Of a stretch of 64,000 bases of DNA, positions 26,032 to 34,273 are shown piece by piece. The translations under genes and the position numbers were made by a program. Source of the DNA: CAWKAV01 sp963847735 (GTDB lineage Bacteria; Desulfobacterota; Desulfuromonadia; Desulfuromonadales; BM103); NCBI GenBank assembly GCA_963847735.1, contig CAWKAV010000003.1:186001-250000 (forward strand), in the 5' to 3' direction. Each line of letters begins with the position of its first letter. Position 1 is the first letter of the stretch. Below the pieces are notes generated by a model, which was not told the DNA's origin, searched no databases, and worked only from the letters and a program-made list of their open reading frames with translations.

Positions 26032-26389
26032 GTGTTAACCCCTAAATAAAGCCAGCTGCGTAATGGTTACCTTCCAAAGGGAAGGGGCGATGGCGTCTTC
26101 AGGGCCGGTTAGCCTTGCGGCTTGCGGCTGGTCAAAGGGGTTAACTTTTTCAGCGGGCACGTCTTTGGGTCCCGGCCCCTGAACGCCAGTCAATTTATTG
26201 TCATATACGCCCGCAGATTTTACTTGTCAACAGAAAAAAATAAATTTGAAAAAATCACGTAATTTCAAATGGATGGGAAACCGAAAAGGCCCGCTCTCAC
26301 ATCGAATTCAGCCCTCTGTTTCAGGTGATGATGATCCGCATGCGGGCGCGGCTTTTTTAACTGCTCTCACAGGCCGACTCCGTGGCTGT
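26032..26389. other. intergenic region between the ATP-grasp cluster and the methyltransferase gene
   Basis: 358 bases without a convincing gene. It holds the structured leader described at 26099-26182 and, beyond it, an AT-rich stretch (26183-26290) that probably contains the minus-strand promoter of the ATP-grasp cluster. The remaining part to 26389 follows the homocysteine methyltransferase stop. Confidence 0.5.
26099..26182 (-). promoter_or_regulatory. structured leader candidate upstream of the ATP-grasp/kamA cluster
   Basis: On the minus strand, about 70 bases before the first ATP-grasp gene, a long-range stem can form between 26172-26182 and 26099-26108 (TCAGGGGCCGG with CCGGCCCTGA, ten pairs with one bulged G). 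It encloses about 60 bases with smaller pairings, including AGCC/GGCT around a GC-rich loop. A second hairpin (CCTTCC-CTTT-GGAAGG) follows at about 26070-26086. No known riboswitch class was recognised. It could be a metabolite-sensing leader or an attenuator; the stem is seen, the function is inferred. Confidence 0.45.
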
Positions 26390-27343
26390 TTACCTGGCTC
26401 CTGTGGCAAGATGTGCAGCCAGAGAGTGAATATGCCGGTCATCGGTTCCACAGCAGCCACCGAGGATTTTCAGGCCCAGGTCGTGCTGCAGGGTGGCGAC
26501 AGACCGTCCGAAAGTCTCTGAATCCTCCTCTACCAGGCTGGCGCTGTCGTCAAGCTGTTCCGGGCTTAATGCGGCGGTATTGGCCAGCAGGCCGATGATA
26601 CGCTGCCGGACCAGATTTGAAGAATTGATGCTGTGCGACAAGGCTGCCCTGGCGAAAGAGGCGTGGGTGCAGTTGATCAGGTAGGCCAGAGGGGGTGGAT
26701 TGACGCTGTCGTCGATAACGGCGATGGCTATTTTCAGCGGCGTGCCGTCGAGCAGTGTCCCGGCAGGGCGGACTACAAAGCTGATCATATATGGTCTGCC
26801 GGTCGCAGCAAGAGCCAGGGCGAGGCCTTTCGCCTCGCAAAGGGCCGGCAACGTGGCGGCAAGCAGAAAATCGACGCCCGTGTCGGCCAGCTTCTCAGCT
26901 TGCCAGCTGTGAAACTTACGGGCCTCGTCAACTGGCAGCGCCTCAGCGGGTTGATAGGCTTCGCCACGGCAGCTCATCAGGCCGCAGATGACCACCTTGT
27001 CCGCATAGCCTGCATAGCTGTTGCGCAGTGCGTCGAGAAAATGGACATTGTCGCCGTTGACGTCGACTCCGGCGAAGCCTGCCGCATCAATGCGCTGTCG
27101 GCTCGCCCGCCAGGTTGGGGTGGACATCAGCAGCGGCAGGTCGAAGGCGCGGCCTATATCGAGATACTGACGGCAGATGCCCTCCAGGGCCGCGCGCTGA
27201 ACCTCATCGTAGATAAAGGCTGAATTGACCAGGTGGGGATCGAGCTGCAGGGCGCTGTTGCGGCGCAGGCGCTCAATCACCGCGCCTTCACCGAGGATGC
27301 AGGTGGTATTCTCAAGAAATTCTGTGAACGGTATTTGGTTCAT
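26390..27343 (-). CDS. homocysteine S-methyltransferase family protein
   Basis: A 317-residue zinc-dependent methyltransferase fold. Zinc ligands appear as the Cys of INCTH (about residue 225) and the Cys pair of LGGCCGTDDRHI (about 295-306). Other blocks are LNSAFIY-like HLVNSAFIYDE and LLMSTPTWRASRQRID. Enzymes of this family move methyl groups from S-methylmethionine, betaine or similar donors to homocysteine or selenohomocysteine. It is divergent from ovoA. Donor and acceptor cannot be read from the sequence; given the thiol-rich neighbours and the organism's selenium use, a thiol or selenol acceptor is plausible. Confidence 0.85.
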   Translation of the reverse strand: MNQIPFTEFLENTTCILGEGAVIERLRRNSALQLDPHLVNSAFIYDEVQRAALEGICRQYLDIGRAFDLPLLMSTPTWRASRQRIDAAGFAGVDVNGDNVHFLDALRNSYAGYADKVVICGLMSCRGEAYQPAEALPVDEARKFHSWQAEKLADTGVDFLLAATLPALCEAKGLALALAATGRPYMISFVVRPAGTLLDGTPLKIAIAVIDDSVNPPPLAYLINCTHASFARAALSHSINSSNLVRQRIIGLLANTAALSPEQLDDSASLVEEDSETFGRSVATLQHDLGLKILGGCCGTDDRHIHSLAAHLATGAR

Positions 27344-27473
27344 CTGTGAAAGCCTTTCACAAAAGGGGCCTGTCTATAGGTACTTTCTTCAGGACACACT
27401 CAAAGCTTATCCCTAAAATGTCGGGACACAATATATTTTCAGCCTGATTACTGCTACATGGTGATCAACTTGT

Positions 27474-27479
27474 TATAAT
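27474..27479 (+). promoter_or_regulatory. candidate -10 box of the ovoA promoter
   Basis: A perfect TATAAT lies 36 bases before the ovoA start. The -35 position 17 bases upstream (CTGCTA) is a poor match, so the promoter may need an activator. The predicted leader is about 30 bases. Confidence 0.5.
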
Positions 27480-27515
27480 TGGCATTTGCGAGAAGCTGAA
27501 GTTAAAGGGGGCCGC

Positions 27516-29624
27516 ATGGAACTCCGCAACACCCGCACCATCATACTGAATAACGGCACGCCGGAGGACAAGCGTGCCGAGATACGCGATTACTTTCACA
27601 GGACCTACAGCATTGACGAGCAGCTCTACGACACTCTCGCTGGTGATGCAGCCTTCTACCTGCGCGCCGAGCCGCTGCGCCACCCGTTGATCTTCTACCT
27701 CGGGCATACGGCGACCTTTTACATCAACAAGCTGATTGTCGCCGGGATCATCGACCAACGCATCAATCCACATTTCGAGTCGATGTTCGCCATCGGTGTC
27801 GACGAAATGTCGTGGGATGACCTCAACGATGAACTCTACGACTGGCCGACGGTCGTCGAAGTTAAGGCCTATCGTGACCAGGTGCGTGCACTGGTCGACA
27901 GCGTGATAGAAACTCTGCCGCTGACCATGCCGATCGTCTGGGATAATCCCTTCTGGGCGATCATGATGGGCATCGAACATCAGCGTATTCACCTTGAGAC
28001 CTCCTCGGTGATCATCCGCCGCCTGCCGCTCGACCAGGTTCGGCCGTTGCCGCTCTGGGAAATTTGCAGCGAGACTGGCGAGGCGCCGCAAAACCAGCTG
28101 CTGCCGATTGCTGGCGGCAAGGTTGTGCTGGGCAAATCAAGAGAACACCCGCTTTATGGCTGGGATAATGAGTTCGGGCGGCACCATTTCGATGTCGAAG
28201 ATTTCGCGGCGGGTAAGTATTTGGTCTCCAATCGGGAGTACCTGGAGTTTGTCGACAACGCTGGCTACAGGACTGCGGACTATTGGACCGAGGAAGGCTG
28301 GCGCTGGGTAGCTTTCAGCGGGGCCGAGAAGCCACTGTTCTGGATCAGGGGCGGTGATGGTTATCGTCTCCGCACCATGGCCAAAGAGATTGACATGCCC
28401 TGGGATTGGCCGGTCGAGGTCAATTATCTCGAAGCCAAAGCCTTCTGCAACTGGAAGGCGTCGCGGACCGGACTACCGATCCGGCTGCCGACCGAGGACG
28501 AATGGTACCGGCTGCGCGACCTGCACCAGGTTCCCGACCAGCCCTGTTGGCAGCAGGCGCCGGGCAACATCAACCTTGAGCACTGGGCCTCTCCCTGCCC
28601 GGTGAACCGTTTCGCCTGCGGTGATTTCTACGATATTATCGGCAACGTCTGGCAGTGGACCGAAACTCCGATCTCCGGCTTCACCGGCTTCGAGGTTCAT
28701 CCCTGGTATGATGACTTCTCCACGCCGACTTTCGACACCCAGCACAACCTGATCAAGGGCGGCTCGTGGATCTCCACTGGCAACGAGGCGACCCGAGATT
28801 CACGTTACGCCTTTCGTCGGCACTTCTTTCAGCACGCCGGTTTCCGCTACGTTGCCGCCGAACAGCACATTGAGGTGCCTGAAGCAATGTATGAGACCGA
28901 CGACGCCGTCGCCCAGTACTGCGATGCCCACTACGGCCCGGACAAATTCAGCGTCGAGAACTTTCCGGCACAACTGGTGCGGATCTGCCTTGCCGAGATG
29001 GCCATGCGGCCGAAGCATCGTGCGCTGGATCTCGGCTGTGCGGTCGGTCGGGCCAGCTTCGAACTGGCGAAACACTTTGATTTCGTCTCGGCGATCGATT
29101 TCTCCGCCCGTTTCATCCGCATCGCCCACCAGATGCAGGAAAAGGGCGTCATTCATTATCAGCTGCAGGAAGAGGGAGAGATTGTTTCTTTCCATGAGCG
29201 GCGCCTGAGTGCCCTGGCCCTGACCGAGAACATCGGCAGGGTTGAGTTCGTGCAGGGAGATGCCCATAATCTTAAACCGCAGTTCACCGGCTACGACCTG
29301 GTGCTGGCCGCCAACCTGCTCGACCGGCTTTACGACCCGGCGCGTTTCCTGGCAACGATCCACGAGCGCATCAATCCCGGCGGCCTGCTGGTGATCGCCT
29401 CTCCATACACCTGGCGGGAGGAGTTCACTAAAAAGGAAAACTGGGTCGGCGGAATCCGTCGTGCTGGCGAAACTTTTACGACTCTGCAAGGGCTGCAGGA
29501 GCGGCTTGCGCCGCATTTCGCAAGACTGGGAGAGCCACGCGATATCGAATTTGTGCTGCGTGAGACGGCCCGCAAGTTCCAGCACACGGTTTCACAGCTG
29601 ACCGTTTGGGAGAGAAGCGACTGA
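27516..29624 (+). CDS. ovoA: 5-histidylcysteine sulfoxide synthase / methyltransferase OvoA
   Basis: A 702-residue bifunctional ovothiol enzyme. Domains: N-terminal DinB_2 with His64 and the iron-binding HxxxHxE (His155, His159, Glu161); a central formylglycine-generating-enzyme-like domain with IRLPTEDEWYRL, NVWQWTETP and KGGSWIS (about 200-450); and a C-terminal SAM methyltransferase with LDLGCAVGRASFELAKHF (about 505-522). It joins cysteine sulfur to the histidine imidazole with O2, then methylates the product. The start at 27516 has a purine-rich AAGGGGG upstream. The all-in-one domain set distinguishes OvoA from EgtB, which lacks the methyltransferase. Its O2 requirement suggests some oxygen exposure of this otherwise anaerobe-like genome. 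Confidence 0.94.
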   Translation: MELRNTRTIILNNGTPEDKRAEIRDYFHRTYSIDEQLYDTLAGDAAFYLRAEPLRHPLIFYLGHTATFYINKLIVAGIIDQRINPHFESMFAIGVDEMSWDDLNDELYDWPTVVEVKAYRDQVRALVDSVIETLPLTMPIVWDNPFWAIMMGIEHQRIHLETSSVIIRRLPLDQVRPLPLWEICSETGEAPQNQLLPIAGGKVVLGKSREHPLYGWDNEFGRHHFDVEDFAAGKYLVSNREYLEFVDNAGYRTADYWTEEGWRWVAFSGAEKPLFWIRGGDGYRLRTMAKEIDMPWDWPVEVNYLEAKAFCNWKASRTGLPIRLPTEDEWYRLRDLHQVPDQPCWQQAPGNINLEHWASPCPVNRFACGDFYDIIGNVWQWTETPISGFTGFEVHPWYDDFSTPTFDTQHNLIKGGSWISTGNEATRDSRYAFRRHFFQHAGFRYVAAEQHIEVPEAMYETDDAVAQYCDAHYGPDKFSVENFPAQLVRICLAEMAMRPKHRALDLGCAVGRASFELAKHFDFVSAIDFSARFIRIAHQMQEKGVIHYQLQEEGEIVSFHERRLSALALTENIGRVEFVQGDAHNLKPQFTGYDLVLAANLLDRLYDPARFLATIHERINPGGLLVIASPYTWREEFTKKENWVGGIRRAGETFTTLQGLQERLAPHFARLGEPRDIEFVLRETARKFQHTVSQLTVWERSD

Positions 29625-30805
29625 TGAACCGGGAAATTGACGTAGCGCGGGTCCGCCGCGAAACCCGTGGCTGTGAAAAGCTGATCCACTTCAACAATGC
29701 CGGGGCTTCGCTGCCGCCGAAGCCGGTCGCCGATGCCCTTTATGGCTACCTGCACGAGGAGGAGCTGCAGGGCGGCTACGAAGTCATGGCCCGTCGTGCC
29801 GACGAGCTGGATAACTTTTACTCTGCGGCGGCACGGCTGCTGGGTTGTTCAGCGGACGAAATAGCTTTCACCGACAGCGCCACGCGGGCCTGGAGCGCTG
29901 CCTTCTACGCTTTTGACTTCCAGCCCGGCGACCGGATTCTGGCCGGCAGTTCAGAGTATGGCAGCAACCTGGTCGCCTTGCTGCATCAGGCCAACAGGCG
30001 AGGGATTGAGATTATCCGGGTGCCGGACGATGAGCATGGGCAGATCGATGTTGCTGCGCTGGAGAGGTTGATCGACGCACGGGTCAAGCTGATCTGCCTG
30101 ACCCATGTGCCGTCCGGTGGCGGGCTGGTCAACCCGGCGGCGGCTGTTGGCAGAGTGGCAAAATCTGCCGGCATCCCCTACCTGCTCGATGCCTGCCAGT
30201 CGCTAGGACAGCTGCCGGTCGACGTCGAACAGATCGGCTGTGATCTGCTCTGCGGCACCGGCCGCAAGTTTTTGCGCGCGCCACGCGGCACAGGTCTGCT
30301 CTACGTGCGCAGAAGCTTGCTCGAACAGCTTGAACCGAGTCAGCTCAATCACCATGCTGCGGAACTGCTTGCCAGCGACTGTTACCGGCTGAGACCAGAT
30401 GCGAGACGCTTCGAATTCTGGGAGCGCAGCTGCGCAGGGCAACTCGCCCTTGGCGTCGCCATCGATTATGCCCTCGAGTTGGGGCTGGAAGCCATCTGGT
30501 CACGGATTGGTCTTCTGGCGGGGATCCTGCGCCAGTCGTTGAGTCGTATTGACGGTATCACGGTGGCCGATCAGGGGGTTGAAATGTGCGGTATCGTGAC
30601 TTTTTTCGTTGCGCAACTGTCTGCCGGGCAACTGCAACAGCAACTTGCCGCCCGGCATATCAACACCTCGGTGGTGCCTTTCACCGCGAACCCGGTCAGC
30701 GCCGAGAAACGCCGAAACCCAGAGCTGCTGCGTGCTTCGCTGCATTACTACAATACATTCGGGGAGATTGAGAGTTTTGTCTCCGAACTCGGGACCCAGC
30801 TATAA
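29624..30805 (+). CDS. class V aminotransferase-fold PLP lyase (OvoB/EgtE-like)
   Basis: A 393-residue PLP enzyme of the class V fold. Blocks: HFNNAGASLPPKPV near the N-terminus, FTDSATRAWSAAFYAF, YLLDACQSLGQLPVDVE with the PLP-binding Asp, and GTGRKFLRAPRGTGLLYV with the Schiff-base Lys (about residue 215). Its ATG shares one base with the ovoA stop codon (TGATG), a strong sign of coupling. The ovothiol pathway needs a PLP C-S lyase after OvoA to cleave the sulfoxide; this gene is the obvious candidate. The function is inferred from position and from similarity to EgtE-type lyases. Confidence 0.85.
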   Translation: MNREIDVARVRRETRGCEKLIHFNNAGASLPPKPVADALYGYLHEEELQGGYEVMARRADELDNFYSAAARLLGCSADEIAFTDSATRAWSAAFYAFDFQPGDRILAGSSEYGSNLVALLHQANRRGIEIIRVPDDEHGQIDVAALERLIDARVKLICLTHVPSGGGLVNPAAAVGRVAKSAGIPYLLDACQSLGQLPVDVEQIGCDLLCGTGRKFLRAPRGTGLLYVRRSLLEQLEPSQLNHHAAELLASDCYRLRPDARRFEFWERSCAGQLALGVAIDYALELGLEAIWSRIGLLAGILRQSLSRIDGITVADQGVEMCGIVTFFVAQLSAGQLQQQLAARHINTSVVPFTANPVSAEKRRNPELLRASLHYYNTFGEIESFVSELGTQL

Positions 30806-30834
30806 CTGCGGGGGCAGAGCGATGAAACGCGGTA

Positions 30835-31062
30835 CTAACGCGGATAATAATGGAGGGTGCGACGGATCCAACCGAGGCGGTTCTTCCTGGGGATATCGAA
30901 ATTCAGTTTGATCGGCGGAGTACTGCAGGTTTGTTTTTCAATTCTGGCGTCATCGGGAATCCATCCTGATGCCTGGCGTGCCATATCGTCAAAAGCGATC
31001 TCGCGCACCAGGTGGCGAGTGTGTTTCACTGTCTTGATCAGAATAGCGGGTAGAACAATCAT
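30835..31062 (-). CDS. small hypothetical protein
   Basis: A possible 75-residue protein from an ATG with AGAGG upstream. It begins with a hydrophobic stretch (MIVLPAILIKTVKHT) followed by a basic, polar region ending RRTLHYYPR; no family recognised. It faces the PLP lyase gene, with 29 bases between the stops. Plausible composition and ribosome-binding site favour it being real, but it could be fortuitous. Confidence 0.4.
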   Translation of the reverse strand: MIVLPAILIKTVKHTRHLVREIAFDDMARQASGWIPDDARIEKQTCSTPPIKLNFDIPRKNRLGWIRRTLHYYPR

Positions 31063-31472
31063 GGCGTTACCTCTTCTTTCTGGAGTTGCTTCTTGGCAAA
31101 TGGTAAGACCACGACAAAGGCCAGTCAATAGGGTGTTTTTTGTAAAATGCTGTTTTTAAAAGGAAAAGGCTTGCAACTCATGAAAAATGAAGGCGGAATT
31201 CACAGAAAAATTCAATAAAAATAAATGTAAGAAAATACCTTTTAATGGTTTTAAGACGCTGTCTTCTGTGTTTTTGTGATATTTCGCAAAATAGTTCAGT
31301 GTTTCCTGTCTGAAAGAAGTCGCCGCCAGCGAAAAGAATACGCCCCTGCAAACGCCAAGAGGGAATGGATAATTATCCATTCCCTCTTTGACCGATGTCT
31401 CCGACCCAGGTCAGGTCGGTGCGACGCCATAGAAATTTCAATAAAGGTTGTTTGGTCCGTTCCCTTGTTGGT
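31063..31472. other. AT-rich intergenic region
   Basis: 410 bases of AT-rich sequence with no convincing gene. Its notable content is the 32-base palindrome at 31357-31388. Short reading frames here have no ribosome-binding sites and atypical composition. Confidence 0.5.
31357..31388. terminator. 32-base perfect palindrome, bidirectional terminator
   Basis: A perfect inverted repeat (arm AAGAGGGAATGGATAA and its complement) without a spacer, flanked by T-rich sequence. It lies downstream of the small membrane protein gene on the minus strand and probably ends transcription from either side. Confidence 0.65.
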
Positions 31473-31658
31473 TTATTGTTGATGTTCCGGAACAATTCTG
31501 GCGGCTACCTGGGCGGCCAGGATGATCATGATGTACCCGAGCAGTGGCATGATCAGGTAGTCAGCCGGCCCTTGCACAAGACGGGGCACGGAGAAACCTG
31601 AGAACCAGCTGCTGCATAAAAAGGCCAGACTACCAATGAGGGCTGAGAGCTTGAACAT
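31473..31658 (-). CDS. small two-helix membrane protein
   Basis: A 61-residue protein with two hydrophobic segments (about residues 4-22 and 33-53; the second reads YLIMPLLGYIMIILAAQVAA) separated by a short loop. AAAGGAG sits seven bases before the ATG, a strong signal for a gene this short. No family recognised. It is followed by the 31357 palindrome and preceded by a region with no gene, so it is probably a single-gene transcript. A small-membrane-protein role (complex assembly or stress) cannot be told from sequence. Confidence 0.6.
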   Translation of the reverse strand: MFKLSALIGSLAFLCSSWFSGFSVPRLVQGPADYLIMPLLGYIMIILAAQVAARIVPEHQQ

Positions 31659-31894
31659 ATGAGACTCCTTTTCGATGGACGGCCGGGAACGGTGGGCCGG
31701 ATATGATCAAAAGTCTTTGCATCAGACGTGCCATTATTTATCACATCGTGGTTGTTGATGGAGGCCCTTGGAATGACTGGATTTATGAGGACGTTTTAAT
31801 GGCCAAGACGTTGTTTTAGAGAGCGATACGGCAAAACGTGATGTTTTTTGCACACTTTTCGGTGAAAAGACCACAGTTTGCAGGTTGACAAGAA

Positions 31895-32908
31895 TCAGCA
31901 GATACGTGGCAGTTGTTCACCTGCCAGCATTTCAATCGCGCGCAACCCGCCAATGGCAGTTTGCAGGCGGACTTTGCCGTTTGCTGTTGCGGTGACTTCG
32001 CCGATGATCGCAGCCTGTTTGCCATATTCGTGGCTGTGCATGAGTGCCAGTGCTTGTTCGGCGACATCAGGGGCAACAAAGGCCAGCAGCTTGCCCTCGT
32101 TGGCAACAAAAAGTGGATCGAGGCCGAGAATGGCGCAGGCCCCTGCTACGGCCGGATTAATCGGCAGGGCGGTTTCCTGGAGGGTGATTTCAAGCTGCGA
32201 CTGCAAGGCAATCTCTTTGAGGGTGGTGGCGACTCCGCCACGGGTTGGATCGCGCAGCGTGTGCAGCTGAACGCCAAGTTGTTGGATCAGCTCTTCGACC
32301 ATGCTGTTGAGCGGTGCGCTGTCTGTGATGATGCTGCTTGCCAGCTCCAGGCCTTCACGGCTGGAGAGAACCGCCATGCCGTGGTCGCCGAGGGTGCCGT
32401 TGATGAGAATTTTATCTCCCACCCGCGCATTGCTGCCGGATATTTCCAGATCATGTTCGATGACACCGATGCCGGAAGTATTGATAAAAATCCTGTCAGC
32501 CTTGCCGCGCGGCACCACCTTGGTGTCGCCGGTGACGATTGCCACCTGTGCCTGGCTGGCTGCCCGGCGCATGCTCTCAAGGATTGTGCGAAGATCATTG
32601 ATGGCAAGGCCTTCTTCGATAATCAGGCCGACGCTGATTGCTATTGGTCTGGCGCCGGCCATGGCCAGATCGTTGACCGTGCCGTGAATGGCCAGATCAC
32701 CGATATTACCGCCGGGGAAAAAGATTGGATCGACTACGTAGGAGTCGGTCGTAAAGGCCAGGCGACCATGCTGGGAGGCCAGCACCGCAGCATCATTCTG
32801 GTCTCGCTGGCCGATGCCGGTGAGGATCGGTACGATCAGTTCATCAAGCAGCTGGTGGCTGAGTTTGCCGCCGCTGCCATGGCCGAGCAGGATCACATCA
32901 GATTTCAA
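31895..32908 (-). CDS. hypE: hydrogenase maturation protein HypE
   Basis: A 337-residue HypE that dehydrates the carbamoyl group on its C-terminal Cys to cyanide for the NiFe centre. The family C-terminus PRIC is intact. Also visible: LGHGSGGKLSHQL at the start, FTTDSYVVDPIFFPGGNIG, and the ATP-binding VTGDTKVVPRG. The start is TTG at 32908 with GGAG eight bases upstream. Last gene of the hyp operon. Confidence 0.95.
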   Translation of the reverse strand: MKSDVILLGHGSGGKLSHQLLDELIVPILTGIGQRDQNDAAVLASQHGRLAFTTDSYVVDPIFFPGGNIGDLAIHGTVNDLAMAGARPIAISVGLIIEEGLAINDLRTILESMRRAASQAQVAIVTGDTKVVPRGKADRIFINTSGIGVIEHDLEISGSNARVGDKILINGTLGDHGMAVLSSREGLELASSIITDSAPLNSMVEELIQQLGVQLHTLRDPTRGGVATTLKEIALQSQLEITLQETALPINPAVAGACAILGLDPLFVANEGKLLAFVAPDVAEQALALMHSHEYGKQAAIIGEVTATANGKVRLQTAIGGLRAIEMLAGEQLPRIC

Positions 32909-32952
32909 GTCAGATTCTCCATGGCCTTGCCAACTTTTCTCTTGCAGCCGGT

Positions 32953-34044
32953 TTATGTGCCGTACTTGTATTCGGCCGCGCAGGTTCCTTCGCTCGAGAC
33001 CATACAGGCGCCGATCGGGTCCTCCGGCGTGCAGGTGGTTCGAAACAGCGGGCAGTCGCCCGGCTGCACTTTGCCTTTGAGAATTTCACCGCAGAGGCAG
33101 CCCTGGTGTTCGACAGCCGGTTCAATGTCAACCGGCAACTGGCGTGCCGCATCAAAAGCATGGTAGTCCGGCCGCAATTGCAGGCCACTGTCGGGGATGT
33201 CGCCAATCCCCCGCCAGCGGGCGGCGCAGGGTTCGAAAACCTGGTAAAGGATTTCGCGGGCTTTACGATTGCCGTCCGCTTTGACCACGCGGCGATACTG
33301 GGTTTCGACCATGGCCTTGCCGGCGACCACCTGCCGGGCCAGCATCAGGATTCCCTGCAACACGTCAAGCGGCTCAAAGCCGGTGATCACACAGGGCACC
33401 CGGTAATTCTCAACCAGAGGTTGATAAGCATTGGCGCCGATGATGGCTGAGACGTGCGCCGGACAGAGATAACCGTCGACCTGCAGCTCGGGGTCGCCGG
33501 CGAGGGCGGCCATCGGCCCGGGCATGGTCTTGTGCGAGCAGAGGACGTAAAAGTTGTCGAGGTTTTTCCGTGCCGCAGTGAGAACGGCCCCGGCGACCGT
33601 CGGCGTTGTGGTTTCAAAGCCGATGCCGAGGAACACCACAGTGCTGCGTGGATTCTTTTCCGCAAGAGCAACAGCATCGAGCGGCGAATAGACGATCCTG
33701 ATTGTCGCACCCCGGGCTTGTTCCTGCAGCAGACTCGATGTGGAGCCGGGAACGCGCACCATGTCGCCGAAGGTGGTGATCATGGTACTCGGGCGCCGGG
33801 CCAGGGCGACTGCCTGGTCAACGAAGCCGACCGGTGTCACGCAGACCGGGCAGCCTGGACCGGAGATCAGGCGCACTTGCTCCGGCATCAGGGAGCGGAT
33901 GCCATGCTGGTAGATCGCCATGGTATGCGTACCGCACACCTCCATCAGGGTTATGGTGCGATCGAACCCGGCCACTGTCTGTTGAATGGCCTGCAGCTGC
34001 AATTGAGCCAGTTCAGGGTCGCGGTATTCGTTCTGGTGCTTCAT
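32953..34044 (-). CDS. hypD: hydrogenase maturation protein HypD
   Basis: A 363-residue HypD, the iron-sulfur scaffold on which Fe(CN)2CO is assembled with HypC. Signatures: MEVCGTHTMAIYQHGI, SGPGCPVCVTP and GIGFETTTPT, plus the C-terminal Cys set for the 4Fe-4S cluster (GCLCGEILKG, GDCPLF, TTCTPEDPIGACM). Its ATG overlaps the hypC stop by four bases. Confidence 0.96.
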   Translation of the reverse strand: MKHQNEYRDPELAQLQLQAIQQTVAGFDRTITLMEVCGTHTMAIYQHGIRSLMPEQVRLISGPGCPVCVTPVGFVDQAVALARRPSTMITTFGDMVRVPGSTSSLLQEQARGATIRIVYSPLDAVALAEKNPRSTVVFLGIGFETTTPTVAGAVLTAARKNLDNFYVLCSHKTMPGPMAALAGDPELQVDGYLCPAHVSAIIGANAYQPLVENYRVPCVITGFEPLDVLQGILMLARQVVAGKAMVETQYRRVVKADGNRKAREILYQVFEPCAARWRGIGDIPDSGLQLRPDYHAFDAARQLPVDIEPAVEHQGCLCGEILKGKVQPGDCPLFRTTCTPEDPIGACMVSSEGTCAAEYKYGT

Positions 34045-34271
34045 TCGGGAACCAGACCCATGTCGAGGGCTTCGCGTAATGCCTGCAAGGTCAGCTGCGC
34101 CTCATGTTCGTCGATTTTCTCGATGGCGAATCCGGCGTGAATCAGCACGTAGTCGCCCACCTCCACACCATCGATCATCATCAGGCTGGCTTCGCGTTGC
34201 ACACCGTCTATTTCACAGGTAGCCATATCGTTTTCGATGGTTTTGACCTGCATCGGGACTCCTAAACACAT
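34041..34271 (-). CDS. hypC: hydrogenase assembly chaperone HypC
   Basis: A 76-residue HypC/HybG chaperone. It begins MCLGVPMQV, the invariant start in which Cys2 binds the iron precursor after Met removal, so the ATG at 34271 (preceded by GGGAGG) is chosen over one two codons upstream. It partners HypD and the hydrogenase large subunit. Two bases separate it from hypB. Confidence 0.95.
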   Translation of the reverse strand: MCLGVPMQVKTIENDMATCEIDGVQREASLMMIDGVEVGDYVLIHAGFAIEKIDEHEAQLTLQALREALDMGLVPE

Positions 34272-34273
34272 GT

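Noticed and set aside
26099..26182. Assignment of the leader to a known riboswitch (lysine, T-box, glycine, c-di-GMP)
   Set aside because: None of the conserved core sequences of these classes could be found by eye.
31156..31380. Minus-strand frame of 74 codons in AT-rich DNA
   Set aside because: It runs through the 32-base palindrome, has no ribosome-binding site and is of low-complexity composition.
31913..33166. Plus-strand frame of 417 codons
   Set aside because: It is antisense to hypE and hypD, which are unmistakable; the frame is an artefact of high GC coding DNA.
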